DNA of 64,000 bases from Chloroflexota bacterium (GTDB lineage: Bacteria; Chloroflexota; Anaerolineae; J102): the NCBI GenBank assembly GCA_029782215.1, contig JAKOVD010000098.1, positions 62,001 through 126,000 on the forward strand, written 5' to 3'. Shown piece by piece: positions 9,236 through 19,059 of the stretch. The notes below the pieces were generated by a model. That model was given only the letters and a program-made list of their open reading frames with translations. It did no database searches and was not told the origin of the DNA. Position numbers and translations under genes: made by a program. Positions within the stretch are counted from its first letter, which is position 1. Each line of letters opens with the position of its first letter.

Positions 9236-10534
9236 ATGGGATCACGAACACTCGCTGCCAGGGCCTTGTTGGCTCTGATTGTCCTTATGGGACTCTACTG
9301 CCTTCCCGTGGGCGCCGCGGCAGCCGGCCCCGGCGCTGCCCAGGGCCCCGGCCCGCAGGTCCATATTGTGACCGCCGGTGAGACGGTAGCGCTGATCGCC
9401 AAGCGGTACGGCGTGACGGTTGCGGACATCGCCGAGGCCAACGGCCTCAAGAATCCCGACCTGGTGGCCGTTGGCCAGGAGCTGGTCATTCCATCTGCGG
9501 ATGTTCAGGCGCCGGCCGCAGTAAATGCGAACACGGCTGCAAGCGGCAAAGAGGTCTATAGCACCTATAGGGTCAAGCCCGGCGATACGGTGAGCTCCAT
9601 CGCCCGTCAATTCAGGATCTCACCCCAGGAACTGCTGGCGGCCAACAGCGCTGAACGTCCGCACGAGCTGTTCGAGTGTGCTGAGATTCGCATCCCCGTC
9701 GTACAGCTTCCGGACCTGCCGGCGCCTTTCGTCCTGGTGGAGGACAGTGGGCCGATCACCCAGGGCTACACCGGCGTGGTGCGGGTCACCCTCGACCGCG
9801 AGACCACCCCGGCCGGCATGTTTGGCAACACACCCCTCGACTTCGCCTATGAGCAGAAGACGCCGCTGGGCTATCGTTACTGGGCGCCCCTGCCCACCAA
9901 CGCCATCACTCCCGCGAAAGACCGCAATCTGACGGTGCGCGCCGGTGACGCCCAGGTGGTGCAAGCGGTCAAGGTCAAGCCTGGCAACTACGAAACGCAG
10001 CGCATTGTGCTGCCCGCCACTAAGGGAGCCTTGCTGGCTCCCGCCCGCACCCAACCCGAGATCAAGCGGCTGATGGCCCTGTGGACAGCGCCGGGCACAC
10101 CCAAGCAGTGGCTGGGGGCCTTTCGCTTCCCGATCGGGGAAGGCTTCCAGCAGACTTCGCCCTACGGCACCCGCCGCAGCTACAACGGCGGCCCGGTGGC
10201 TTCCTTTCACGAAGGCACCGATTGGGGCGCTCCGCAAGGCACGCCCTTGCTGGCCCCGGCGGCAGGGACGGTGGTCCTGGCGGAACCCCTGGATGTCCGC
10301 GGCGGCGCCGTCATCCTCGATCACGGGCTCGGCGTCACCTCCAACTTCTGGCACCTCTCCCGCATCGACGTCAAGCCTGGCGACAAGGTCAAACCTGGCC
10401 AGGTGTTGGGTCTGGTGGGGACGACGGGTCTGTCAACAGCGGCGCATCTGCACTGGGAGATACGCATCAACGGTGTGGCGGTGGAGCCGCTGCAGTGGAG
10501 CCGGGTGAACTTTCCCTATCTTCCGCATTCCTGA
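9236..10534 (+). CDS. LysM domain M23 metallopeptidase
   Basis: A secreted cell-wall hydrolase of 432 residues. A signal peptide (hydrophobic ALLALIVLMGLYCLPVGA) is followed by two LysM peptidoglycan-binding modules: HIVTAGETVALIAKRYGVT (about 43-86) and TYRVKPGDTVSSIARQF (about 108-152). After a linker of about 160 residues comes a LytM/M23 zinc peptidase domain. Its motif HEGTDWG supplies His and Asp and HLHWEI supplies the second His pair. It should cut peptidoglycan peptide bridges or act as a division-associated activator. The -10 element sits so close to the start that the mRNA is probably leaderless. A GC hairpin after the stop separates it from the convergent L25 gene. Confidence 0.92.
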   Translation: MGSRTLAARALLALIVLMGLYCLPVGAAAAGPGAAQGPGPQVHIVTAGETVALIAKRYGVTVADIAEANGLKNPDLVAVGQELVIPSADVQAPAAVNANTAASGKEVYSTYRVKPGDTVSSIARQFRISPQELLAANSAERPHELFECAEIRIPVVQLPDLPAPFVLVEDSGPITQGYTGVVRVTLDRETTPAGMFGNTPLDFAYEQKTPLGYRYWAPLPTNAITPAKDRNLTVRAGDAQVVQAVKVKPGNYETQRIVLPATKGALLAPARTQPEIKRLMALWTAPGTPKQWLGAFRFPIGEGFQQTSPYGTRRSYNGGPVASFHEGTDWGAPQGTPLLAPAAGTVVLAEPLDVRGGAVILDHGLGVTSNFWHLSRIDVKPGDKVKPGQVLGLVGTTGLSTAAHLHWEIRINGVAVEPLQWSRVNFPYLPHS

Positions 10535-10557
10535 TCCGGCGATACGGTGCAAAAGAA

Positions 10558-10595
10558 ACGCCGGTCGTACGCGCCTTGCGGCTGACGACCGGCGT
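10558..10595. terminator. Bidirectional hairpin between convergent genes
   Basis: Perfect 11-bp inverted repeat, ACGCCGGTCGT (10558-10568) and ACGACCGGCGT (10585-10595), with a 16-base loop. It lies between the converging M23 peptidase and L25 genes. A run AAAAGAAA precedes the left arm, so read on the minus strand the stem is followed by TTTCTTTT. Confidence 0.75.
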
Positions 10596-10621
10596 CTGAT
10601 TCACTGCGAGGTGAGGTAGAC

Positions 10622-11260
10622 TCAGCCTTCTTCTTCAGCCTTGCCCTTGCGGATCACCTCGGGTTCGGCTGCAGCCCCTTCGCCGGTACCTTCCTCGGCT
10701 TCGGCGAGGACACGCGGCATGCTCAGGCTCACAACCACCTCTTCGGGATCCTGGTGCACGGTGACGCCCTTGGGGATGGCAAGGTCAGAGATGCGGACCA
10801 CATCCTCGATCTCCACCAGTCTGGCCAGGTTGACCTTGAAGTACTCGGGGATGTCGGCGGGGAGACACTCGACATGGATGCGATCAAGGTGATGGATGAT
10901 GACGGCGCCGCCCTTGATAACAGGCGACTCGCCCTCCAGGTGGATGGGCACCTCGGTGCGGACGGCGACGTCCATCTGCACCTGGTAGAAATCGACATGC
11001 ATGACCGTGCGGCGAGTGGGGTGCCGCTGGACGTCGCGCAGCAGAGCATGGACGCTGCCGCCGCTGAGTCCGCGCAGCTCGATCAACTGGCTGACGCCGC
11101 CAGAACGCAGGACTTTGAGAAATTCCATTTCTCTGAATTGCAGCGTTGTCGCTTCCTTGCCCTGTCCGTAGACGACACCGGGGACCATTCCCTGGTTCCG
11201 GACACGATTGGCATGGCCGCTTTCATCGCTGCGCGGTTCAACATTGAGGACGAGTTCCAT
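10622..11260 (-). CDS. rplY: Ribosomal protein L25 (CTC form)
   Basis: Ribosomal protein L25/CTC binds 5S rRNA in the large subunit. The N-terminal L25 domain has the typical blocks RVRNQGMVPGVVYG and LRDVQRHPTRRTVMHVDFYQV. It is followed by the TL5-type C-terminal beta domain (VPIHLEGESPVIKGG) and an acidic, disordered tail (EAEEGTGEGAAAEPE). At 212 residues it matches the long CTC form. The start at 11260 is well supported by AAGGAAG eight bases upstream; a longer open frame to 11422 has no similarity. It is convergent with the LysM peptidase gene. Confidence 0.94.
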   Translation of the reverse strand: MELVLNVEPRSDESGHANRVRNQGMVPGVVYGQGKEATTLQFREMEFLKVLRSGGVSQLIELRGLSGGSVHALLRDVQRHPTRRTVMHVDFYQVQMDVAVRTEVPIHLEGESPVIKGGAVIIHHLDRIHVECLPADIPEYFKVNLARLVEIEDVVRISDLAIPKGVTVHQDPEEVVVSLSMPRVLAEAEEGTGEGAAAEPEVIRKGKAEEEG

Positions 11261-11321
11261 GAAACAGACTTCCTTGAGCAGAAACTTGACTTGTTTGCGT
11301 ATTGGGTAGGATAGGGCCGGG

Positions 11322-11765
11322 CTAGCCAGCCGATGTGCGACGCAAAACCAGCGCCACCACAATGCCGGCGACTGCGAGTCCCACGGCTGCCAACCCGCCG
11401 ATAAGGCCGGCGGTGCGGGCATCTAGCAGGGTCTGGATGCTGCCCTCGACCGTGCCGGCAATGACGACCGCGGCGCGCGTGTCGGCACTGGCGACGCGGT
11501 TGGCCACGATGGCGCCTACCTGGGAGGCAGTCACATCTACGTGGTCGGCTGCGACCAACCCGGCGCCGCCATCCTGCAGGTGGACCTCGTCGGCTTTGAT
11601 GCTGCCGGCGCCGCTCTGGTACATTTCGACATACTGCGCCTGCACGCTCTGGGCGCCGCCCTGCTGGACGGTCACCGAATCACTGCTGTGGCCGGACCGC
11701 ACAGGGTGGCCGTTGCTGCCGGCGGGAATGTCGGTGCTGCGGTTGGGATCGTTGAATTCAGGCAT
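11322..11765 (-). CDS. Small membrane protein with four 15-residue repeats
   Basis: I do not recognise the family. The 147-residue protein begins with a polar, probably disordered stretch of 30 residues. Four repeats of exactly 15 residues follow, starting with Val at 31, 46, 61 and 76 (for example VTVQQGGAQSVQAQY, VEMYQSGAGSIKADE). Each has a hydrophobic-x-hydrophobic strand, a Gly/Ala turn and a second short strand, as expected for a small beta-solenoid. A single hydrophobic helix (about 118-140) and a short basic end (RRTSAG) follow, so the repeat domain is probably anchored in the membrane by its C-terminus. No ribosome binding site is obvious before the ATG. It lies upstream of rplY on the same strand. 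Confidence 0.7.
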   Translation of the reverse strand: MPEFNDPNRSTDIPAGSNGHPVRSGHSSDSVTVQQGGAQSVQAQYVEMYQSGAGSIKADEVHLQDGGAGLVAADHVDVTASQVGAIVANRVASADTRAAVVIAGTVEGSIQTLLDARTAGLIGGLAAVGLAVAGIVVALVLRRTSAG

Positions 11766-11993
11766 AACTAGTGGTTTAGTGGTTGTGCACGTCTGGCGCG
11801 CAACAGCCTTCTATTCTAGCCAGGAAACGCCCATGATGCAAACCCAAGTTAGAGGGTGGCACTCTCGATGAGCGCCAGCCGGTGTTACGAACTGGATCGC
11901 TCGATGAGGGCTTCGATCCAACCCACACCACCCCTGGACTCGCGCTGGCAGAAGGTGGTGCGGTCCGGAGTCACGCGGGTGGAATCGCGCCGG
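11766..11993. other. Intergenic stretch without recognised feature
   Basis: Divergent spacer between the repeat protein (minus strand) and the importer operon (plus strand). I found no open frame with coding character, no tRNA cloverleaf and no clear promoter for the minus-strand gene. Confidence 0.5.
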
Positions 11994-12021
11994 TTGTGCG
12001 CTCGGCGAAGAGTGGTATAAT
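11994..12021 (+). promoter_or_regulatory. Promoter for the BMP-type importer operon
   Basis: TTGTGC (11994-11999), a 16-base spacer and a perfect TATAAT (12016-12021) on the plus strand. The expected transcription start near 12028 leaves an untranslated leader of about 340 bases before the lipoprotein gene. Confidence 0.6.
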
Positions 12022-12367
12022 GGGCTCTTCCGTCTAGCCGAGCATTCGCTAATCTATGCCCGGAATCGGACGCGAAAAGGCTCCACCTGGCAGACATGAC
12101 GATCGGCCTGGCAGTAGTGAAAGCAGAGAGTTGTGGTGGCATCGTCGGCTGCGAAGCTGCCAGGGTGCCGGAGTGGGCATGCGCGAAAACAAGGGGCGGA
12201 TCGCACAGGGTCATCGCAGGCCCGCCTGTTCGCAAGGAGGCCGCTATCGGTAGAGCAGCAAGTTAGCAACCACCCAACGGCCTGCTGCTGGCTGCGCCAG
12301 CGCCGTGCCGGTCCATCGACTCTTCTATCCGAGTTGCTCAGAATCAGAACGATTCTCAGGAGGAGAA
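12022..12367 (+). other. Long untranslated leader of the importer operon
   Basis: About 340 bases between the TATAAT box and the lipoprotein ATG, with no supported open frame. It is GC rich with several short inverted repeats. The last is AGAATC/GATTCT (12340-12345 and 12351-12356), directly before the ribosome binding site CAGGAGGAG, and could mask translation. I could not match it to the purine, guanidine, cobalamin or other riboswitch consensus that I know. It is long enough to hold a structured regulatory RNA. Confidence 0.4.
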
Positions 12368-13483
12368 ATGCGTTCCAAGTACCTGCTGTTCGTAGTCGTT
12401 GCTGTCATGGTCGCCCTCGTGCTGGCCGCCTGTGGCGGCGGCGCGCCCACCCAGGCGCCTGCCGCACCCACGGAGGCACCGACGAAGGCGCCGGAGCCCA
12501 CCAAGGCGCCTGAACCTACGAAGGCCCCGGAAGCCACGAAGGCCCCCGCGGCCGCCGGCTCCCTGGCGGGCATGAAGATTGCCATGTTGACATCGGGCCC
12601 CATCAATGATGATGGCTGGAACCAGACGGCCTATGAGGGTCTGAAGGCGCTGGAGAAGAGCGGGGCGGTGATTGCGAACACGGAGAACGTGGCGCAGGCG
12701 GACCAGTTGGACCTGATCCGGAACTATGCGGAGCAGGGCTTCAACCTGATCATCGGGCACGGGTTCGAGTACGGGGATGCGTTGACGCAGGCGGCGAAGG
12801 AATATCCGGATGTGAAGTTCATCCAGATCGGCGGCATTGCCGAGAATCCCGGGAACCTGGTGTCGTACGTGTTCCAGTCGGGTGAGGGTGGCTATGCGGC
12901 TGGGATTCTGGCCGGGTTGATGTCGAAGGACGGGAAGATCGGCGGTGTGGGAGCGGTGGAGATTCCCACGATTGCGGCGGACTTCAACGCCTTCAAGGAA
13001 GCGGCGCAGAAAGTGAACCCGAAAGTGAAGGACGTGCCGTTTGCGTACACGGGTTCGTGGGTGGACATTCCGAAGGCAAAGGAAGCGGCGACGGCGCAGA
13101 TCGACAGCGGTGTGAAGATCATCCTGGCGAACGGCGACAATGCGAACGTGGGTGCGATCGATGCGGCGAAGGGGAAGGGTGTGTACGTGATCGGTTGGAC
13201 GCGTGACCAGTCGCACCTGGCGCCGGATGCGGTGCTGACGTCGAACGAGCAACGTGTGGACAACATTCTGCAGGAGGCGATTGCCGCGATTCAGGCGGGG
13301 ACGATCGAGTGGAAGAACCACACGGTTGGGTTCAAGGACAAGGCGCAGGACTTTGCGCCGTACGCCAAGGCAGTGCCGCAGGACGTGCAGGATGAGGTGA
13401 ACAAGGTCATCCAGGCGCTGGCTGACGGCAAGATCGTGCTCGACGAAAACGGCAAGGTCATCAAGGACGAGTACCACAAGTAG
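12368..13483 (+). CDS. BMP-family substrate-binding lipoprotein of an ABC importer
   Basis: The extracytoplasmic binding protein of the importer encoded by the next three genes. A lipoprotein signal ends in the lipobox LAAC, followed by a tether of repeated TKAPEP units (about 38-62) and a BMP/PnrA-type domain (KIAMLTSGPINDDGWNQ near its start). Family members bind purine nucleosides or related ligands, so the substrate here is probably nucleoside-like. The start at 12368 has a strong CAGGAGGAG site. Codon use changes inside the gene: about 12,600-13,350 uses mostly G-ended codons (GTG, GCG, AAG, ACG), while both ends use the C-rich pattern of the neighbours. This may indicate recombination with another BMP gene. 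Confidence 0.93.
   Translation: MRSKYLLFVVVAVMVALVLAACGGGAPTQAPAAPTEAPTKAPEPTKAPEPTKAPEATKAPAAAGSLAGMKIAMLTSGPINDDGWNQTAYEGLKALEKSGAVIANTENVAQADQLDLIRNYAEQGFNLIIGHGFEYGDALTQAAKEYPDVKFIQIGGIAENPGNLVSYVFQSGEGGYAAGILAGLMSKDGKIGGVGAVEIPTIAADFNAFKEAAQKVNPKVKDVPFAYTGSWVDIPKAKEAATAQIDSGVKIILANGDNANVGAIDAAKGKGVYVIGWTRDQSHLAPDAVLTSNEQRVDNILQEAIAAIQAGTIEWKNHTVGFKDKAQDFAPYAKAVPQDVQDEVNKVIQALADGKIVLDENGKVIKDEYHK
12478..12551 (+). repeat. Coding tandem repeat for the TKAPEP tether
   Basis: About four imperfect 15-base units encode the TKAPE(P/A) repeats that link the lipobox Cys to the binding domain of the BMP lipoprotein. Confidence 0.7.
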
Positions 13484-13655
13484 GCGTTTGCAGCCTTCAG
13501 ATGCCGGGAAGCAGCCCACGTCAACATGTGGCTGCTTCTCGGCATCCTCTGCGAGAGGCCGGTCGCTGTGAGTGCTGGCACGCCCTCCCATGAGGGCAGG
13601 GCGCACAGGCGCAGCCGCCGGTCTCTCGCAAACCCAGCCCGCTCAGGAAGGGCGC

Positions 13656-14762
13656 ATGACGACATCAGCTCCCCCTATTGACAGAACGAAGGCCGTTGTT
13701 GAGGAAGAGGTCAGGCGCGCAGCCAGGGTTGAGCGCACCCTCAACCTGGCGCTGCCTGTGGTGGCCGTGCTACTCTCCTTTATGGTGGGCAGCCTGTTCT
13801 TGCTGCTGCTTGGGATTAATCCGGTCGAGGCGTACACGGCGCTCTTCAAGGGCGCGTTTGGCTCCATGCGCCTGACCACGACGACGATCACCAAGGCAGT
13901 GCCGCTGATCTTCACCGGTCTGGCGGTGGTGCTGGCTTACCGCGGTGGGGTGTTCAACATCGGCGCTGAAGGCCAATTGCTGATGGGCGCCTTGTTTGCG
14001 GTTTGGGTGGGTACGGTGCTTGTCCTGCCCTACCCGTGGCACCTCATCCTGGCGCTACTGGCGGGTATCCTGGGTGGGATGATCTGGGGTGCAATTCCCG
14101 GCTACCTAAAGGCGGCCCGGGACATGAACGAGATCATTGTCACCATTCTGATGAACTATATCGCCATCTTATTGGTAAGTTATTTCGTACACGGTCCGAT
14201 GAAGGAGCCGGGCTGGAATACGCAGACGGCCGCCGTGGCAGAGACCGCGAAAATCCCACTGCTGATCGCCGGTACCCGGCTGCACCAGGGCATCTTCCTG
14301 GCGCTGCTTTGCGTCTTGTTGGTGGACATTCTTCTCTTCCGGACGACGCTGGGCTACCGCATCCGCATGGTGGGCGCGAACCGGTCGGCAGCCCGCTATT
14401 CCGGCATCAAGACGACCACCATCATGGCGCTCACCATGGCCATCAGCGGCGGCATCGCCGGGCTGGCAGGCGCGGTCGAACTGACGGGCGTACAGTTGCG
14501 CGTGCTCGACAACTTCTCGCCGGGCTGGGGCTTTGATGCCATCGCCGTCGCCCTGATCGGACGGTTGAATCCCTGGGGGGCGCTGGTCGCCGCGCTATTC
14601 TTTGGCGCTCTGCGCAACGGAGCCAATTCCATGCAGACGGCGGTGCGGGTTGACGTGGTGGTCGTGTACGTCATCCAGGGGTTGGCGATCATCTTCCTGA
14701 TCGGCGGCGCCGCCGTCAACAAACGACTGGCCCGCTGGCTTAACGCCCGCGCTGTCAAGTAG
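13656..14762 (+). CDS. ABC importer permease 1 (BPD_transp_2 type)
   Basis: An inner-membrane permease of 368 residues of the branched-chain amino acid, sugar and nucleoside ABC importer class, forming a channel with the second permease downstream. It has about nine hydrophobic segments and the family block AYRGGVFNIGAEGQLLMGAL, with the coupling region TLGYRIRMVGANRSAARYSGI near residue 235. The short N-terminal cytoplasmic part is charged. The ATG at 13656 follows AGGAAGG at good distance; an earlier frame from 13572 has no similarity. Its place between the BMP lipoprotein and the second permease matches nucleoside importers such as BmpA-NupP-NupQ-NupO. Confidence 0.92.
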   Translation: MTTSAPPIDRTKAVVEEEVRRAARVERTLNLALPVVAVLLSFMVGSLFLLLLGINPVEAYTALFKGAFGSMRLTTTTITKAVPLIFTGLAVVLAYRGGVFNIGAEGQLLMGALFAVWVGTVLVLPYPWHLILALLAGILGGMIWGAIPGYLKAARDMNEIIVTILMNYIAILLVSYFVHGPMKEPGWNTQTAAVAETAKIPLLIAGTRLHQGIFLALLCVLLVDILLFRTTLGYRIRMVGANRSAARYSGIKTTTIMALTMAISGGIAGLAGAVELTGVQLRVLDNFSPGWGFDAIAVALIGRLNPWGALVAALFFGALRNGANSMQTAVRVDVVVVYVIQGLAIIFLIGGAAVNKRLARWLNARAVK

Positions 14763-14778
14763 GCAGAGGAGCGGATAA

Positions 14779-15735
14779 GTGGAACTCATTGCCATTATCG
14801 GGTTGCTGAACGCAACCATTCGCATGACCACGCCGCTTCTGTTTGCGGCGTTGGGCGGGCTCTTCAACGAGCGCGCAGGGGTGATCAACATCGCCCTGGA
14901 GGGTGAAATGCTTCTGGGGTCCATGGTGGGGTTCATGGTTGCCTTCTATACGGGCAGTCCCTGGCTTGGCCTGCTGGCCGCCGTCGTAGCGGGCATCCTG
15001 GTGGGCCTGCTGTTCGCCTTTGTCACCGTCACCCTGGGCGCTGAGCAGATCGTCGTGGCGGTCGGCATCAACCTGATGATGGTTGGTGTCACCGGCGTCA
15101 TCTTCCGCCTGATGAAGCAGGCCCACGAGGGCAGCTTCATGGCTCCGACCTATCCCACCTGGCCCATTCCGGTGCTGAGCAAGATTCCGATTCTGGGACC
15201 GGTGCTCTTCGACAACATTCCGCTGGTCTACTTCGCCTTTTTGATGGTTCCGGTTGCGTCCTTCATCTTCTACCGCACCACCTGGGGGCTCTCCATTCGG
15301 GCGGTGGGCGAGCATCCCCGCTCGGCCGATACCCTGGGGGTTCGCGTGCCCCTGGTGCGCTACCTGGCGCTGATCTGGGCTGGGGCCATGGCAGCGGCCG
15401 GCGGCACCGTGCTGTCTATCGGCTACAACAGCACTTTCATCGAGGGCATGGTCGCCGGGCGTGGCTTTATCGCCTTCGCCGCCATCATCCTGGGCAAGTG
15501 GACGCCCCTGGGCGTGCTGCTGTCGACCCTGCTGTTTGGCTTTGCCGATGCGCTGCAGCTCCGCATGCAGGCGGGCATCTTCGACCCCATCTTCAGCGCC
15601 TTGGGCATCGGCGAGATTCCCTACCAGTTTGCGGTGATGCTGCCCTACGTCGTGACGCTGGTGGCGCTGTTCTTCATCGGCAGGATGAGCTGGCCTGCCG
15701 CCGCGGGTATCCCGTACAGCCGTGAGGAAGGTTGA
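14779..15735 (+). CDS. ABC importer permease 2
   Basis: Second permease (318 residues) of the BMP-type importer. It starts with GTG preceded by GAGGAG. It has the paralogous family block FNERAGVINIALEGEMLLGSM near residue 35 and the coupling region TWGLSIRAVGEHPRSADTLGV near 175. Eight to nine hydrophobic segments are visible. It is shorter than permease 1, as usual for the NupQ-like partner. Its stop TGA ends two bases before the ATG of the ATPase gene, indicating translational coupling. Confidence 0.92.
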   Translation: MELIAIIGLLNATIRMTTPLLFAALGGLFNERAGVINIALEGEMLLGSMVGFMVAFYTGSPWLGLLAAVVAGILVGLLFAFVTVTLGAEQIVVAVGINLMMVGVTGVIFRLMKQAHEGSFMAPTYPTWPIPVLSKIPILGPVLFDNIPLVYFAFLMVPVASFIFYRTTWGLSIRAVGEHPRSADTLGVRVPLVRYLALIWAGAMAAAGGTVLSIGYNSTFIEGMVAGRGFIAFAAIILGKWTPLGVLLSTLLFGFADALQLRMQAGIFDPIFSALGIGEIPYQFAVMLPYVVTLVALFFIGRMSWPAAAGIPYSREEG

Positions 15736-15737
15736 CC

Positions 15738-17285
<1,548 letters not shown>

Positions 17286-17324
17286 TCTCCCCACGCCACT
17301 GGAGTGGCGACTTTACCTATCATC

Positions 17325-17924
17325 ATGACTGAACGAACAGAAAACCCCATCGTCACGGAACTGACCGGGCGCGAGTTCACGCGCCATATCAGCAGCCGGC
17401 ACCACGCCATGGCTGGGGCGACCATTGCGCTCTCGGCTACCCAGGCGGCTGCGCTCGGCGAGGCCTGCCTGCGCATCACACGTGACCAACTGACCGAGGC
17501 TGCTCTACGGCAGCGGGCAGATGCCCTTATCAGCGAGCTTGCCGACTGCAGGCAGAGGCTTCTCGATCTGGCAGACAAGGATGGCTCGGCCATCACCGCC
17601 TTTGCTGCTTTGCGCGAGGTGGGCCAGGAGCTGGAGGGCCAGGACATGCTCTGCGCAATGCCGGCGGAAATGGGCGACCTGACCTTCCGGGCGGCGAACG
17701 CCCTGCAGGCCTTCCGGCCGCTGGTCATCGACCAGGTTCATGACGACCTGGAGATGGCACTGTGCCTGCTCACCGGCGCTACCCAGAGCTGCGCCTTGCT
17801 GCTCGACAGCAACCTGCGCATCTGGCCGGACCCAAGGCTCGTCGAACGGTACGAACCCCAGCGCGCGGCCATCGAAGCGAATTGGCGCCAGCTCACGCCC
17901 GTGGCCCGGCTGCGACCCGCCTGA
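17325..17924 (+). CDS. Cyclodeaminase/cyclohydrolase family protein (FTCD C-terminal type)
   Basis: A helical protein of about 199 residues of the formiminotransferase-cyclodeaminase C-terminal family. Members act on formimino- or methenyl-tetrahydrofolate. The N-terminal helix pair ELTGREFTRHISSRHHAMAG, followed by ATIALSATQAAALGEACLRIT, fits the family pattern. The usual PGGGS segment is replaced by AMAGA, so activity on folate is uncertain. Two starts are possible (GTG 17304, ATG 17325), both with weak ribosome binding sites. Coming directly after the importer, it could release ammonia from a formimino group carried by folate, the step after formiminoglycine formation in anaerobic purine breakdown. 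This role is inferred from context. Confidence 0.75.
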   Translation: MTERTENPIVTELTGREFTRHISSRHHAMAGATIALSATQAAALGEACLRITRDQLTEAALRQRADALISELADCRQRLLDLADKDGSAITAFAALREVGQELEGQDMLCAMPAEMGDLTFRAANALQAFRPLVIDQVHDDLEMALCLLTGATQSCALLLDSNLRIWPDPRLVERYEPQRAAIEANWRQLTPVARLRPA

Positions 17925-17970
17925 CAGCCCTGTGTCCGCCCTTCTCTCTCCCCTCTCATGAGTAAGGCAA

Positions 17971-18990
17971 ATGACTCGCTTTAAGACCGTCTTCACCACC
18001 GAGCGCGGCCATCGCCACCAGCAGGCCGCCCTGGAAGCAGCGCCAGCCAGCCTGGACATCACCATACTACGCCAGCCGGAGCGCCAGGTCCTGCTCGGGG
18101 GCCTGGACGATGCCGTCTACTTCATCTCGGAACGCGTCGGCGCTATCGATGCAGACATGATTCATGCGGCGCCGCAGCTCAAGCTCATCCTCCGCCTGGG
18201 GTCCCTGACCTATGACATCGACACCGATGCCGCGAGGCAGGCAGGGGTGGCGGTCTGTTACTGGCCGGTGGGCAGCGTCATTCGCGTGGCCGAGCACATG
18301 GTCATGCAGATGTTGGCGCTGAGCAAGAAGCTGCGCGAGACCGAGGCCATCGCCCTGCGGGCAAGCACGGAGTGGGGCGAGAGCAAGCGCACGGACGAGG
18401 ACACCTTTGCCTACAACTGGTCGCATCGGAGCAACGTGGAGGGTCTGTGGCAGCAGACGGTCGGCATCATGGGCTTCGGCGAGATCGGCGCCGAGCTGGC
18501 GCGCCGTCTGAAAGGTTGGGATGTCAACCTCCTCTATGCCAAGCGCCGCCGGCTGCCCGAGTCGCTGGAGCAGGAGCTGGGCATGACCTATGTCGATGAG
18601 GACACCCTGTTCCGCGAGAGCGACTACATCGCCAATCTCCTGCCCTATTTCCGCAGCACCGACCTGATGATCGGCGCCGGGCACTTCGACAGAATGAAGG
18701 ACGGGGCCAGCCTGGTGTCGTGTGGGAGCGGCAGCGTCATCGACGAAGCGGCGCTGGCCGAGGCCATCCGGTCGGAAAAGCTGGCGGGCTGCGCCCTGGA
18801 CACCTACGAGTGGGAGCCGATCAAGGCCGACAACCCCCTCATCGCCCTGGCAGAGTCGGGACACAACGTGTTGCTGACGCCGCACATCGCCGCCGGCGCC
18901 ACGGCTGCCGCCGCGCGGGAGCGCCTGGGAGACTACAGCAACATCGTCAACCACATCGAAGGCAAACCGCTGAAATACCGCGTCGTGTGA
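17971..18990 (+). CDS. D-2-hydroxyacid dehydrogenase family protein lacking the catalytic Arg
   Basis: A 339-residue member of the NAD-dependent D-2-hydroxyacid dehydrogenase family. The Rossmann motif is GIMGFGEIGAELA (near 167-179). The catalytic Glu (E280, in LDTYEWEP) and His (H305, in LTPHIAAG) are present. The usual Arg in the INTARG block is replaced by Ser253 (VSCGSGSVIDE), so substrate carboxylate binding must differ or the protein is not a standard dehydrogenase. AAGG before the ATG supports the start. It is 46 bases downstream of the cyclodeaminase-like gene and 69 bases before an amidohydrolase. A second member of the family with the Arg intact lies at 22719-23723. Confidence 0.88.
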   Translation: MTRFKTVFTTERGHRHQQAALEAAPASLDITILRQPERQVLLGGLDDAVYFISERVGAIDADMIHAAPQLKLILRLGSLTYDIDTDAARQAGVAVCYWPVGSVIRVAEHMVMQMLALSKKLRETEAIALRASTEWGESKRTDEDTFAYNWSHRSNVEGLWQQTVGIMGFGEIGAELARRLKGWDVNLLYAKRRRLPESLEQELGMTYVDEDTLFRESDYIANLLPYFRSTDLMIGAGHFDRMKDGASLVSCGSGSVIDEAALAEAIRSEKLAGCALDTYEWEPIKADNPLIALAESGHNVLLTPHIAAGATAAAARERLGDYSNIVNHIEGKPLKYRVV

Positions 18991-19059
18991 CCGGCGCCGG
19001 CGTTCATAGACGCTGAGCGCAGGCAGACGACGCGGCTTGGCTGCGGTCAGGAATACACT

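Noticed and set aside
11890..11960. tRNA-like segment with GGGCTTCGATCC resembling a T-loop
   Set aside because: No acceptor stem, D-arm or anticodon stem could be formed around it.
12022..12367. Purine riboswitch or other known riboswitch before the importer
   Set aside because: None of the conserved core bases of the purine, PreQ1, cobalamin or guanidine classes that I know could be placed; kept only as an unexplained leader.
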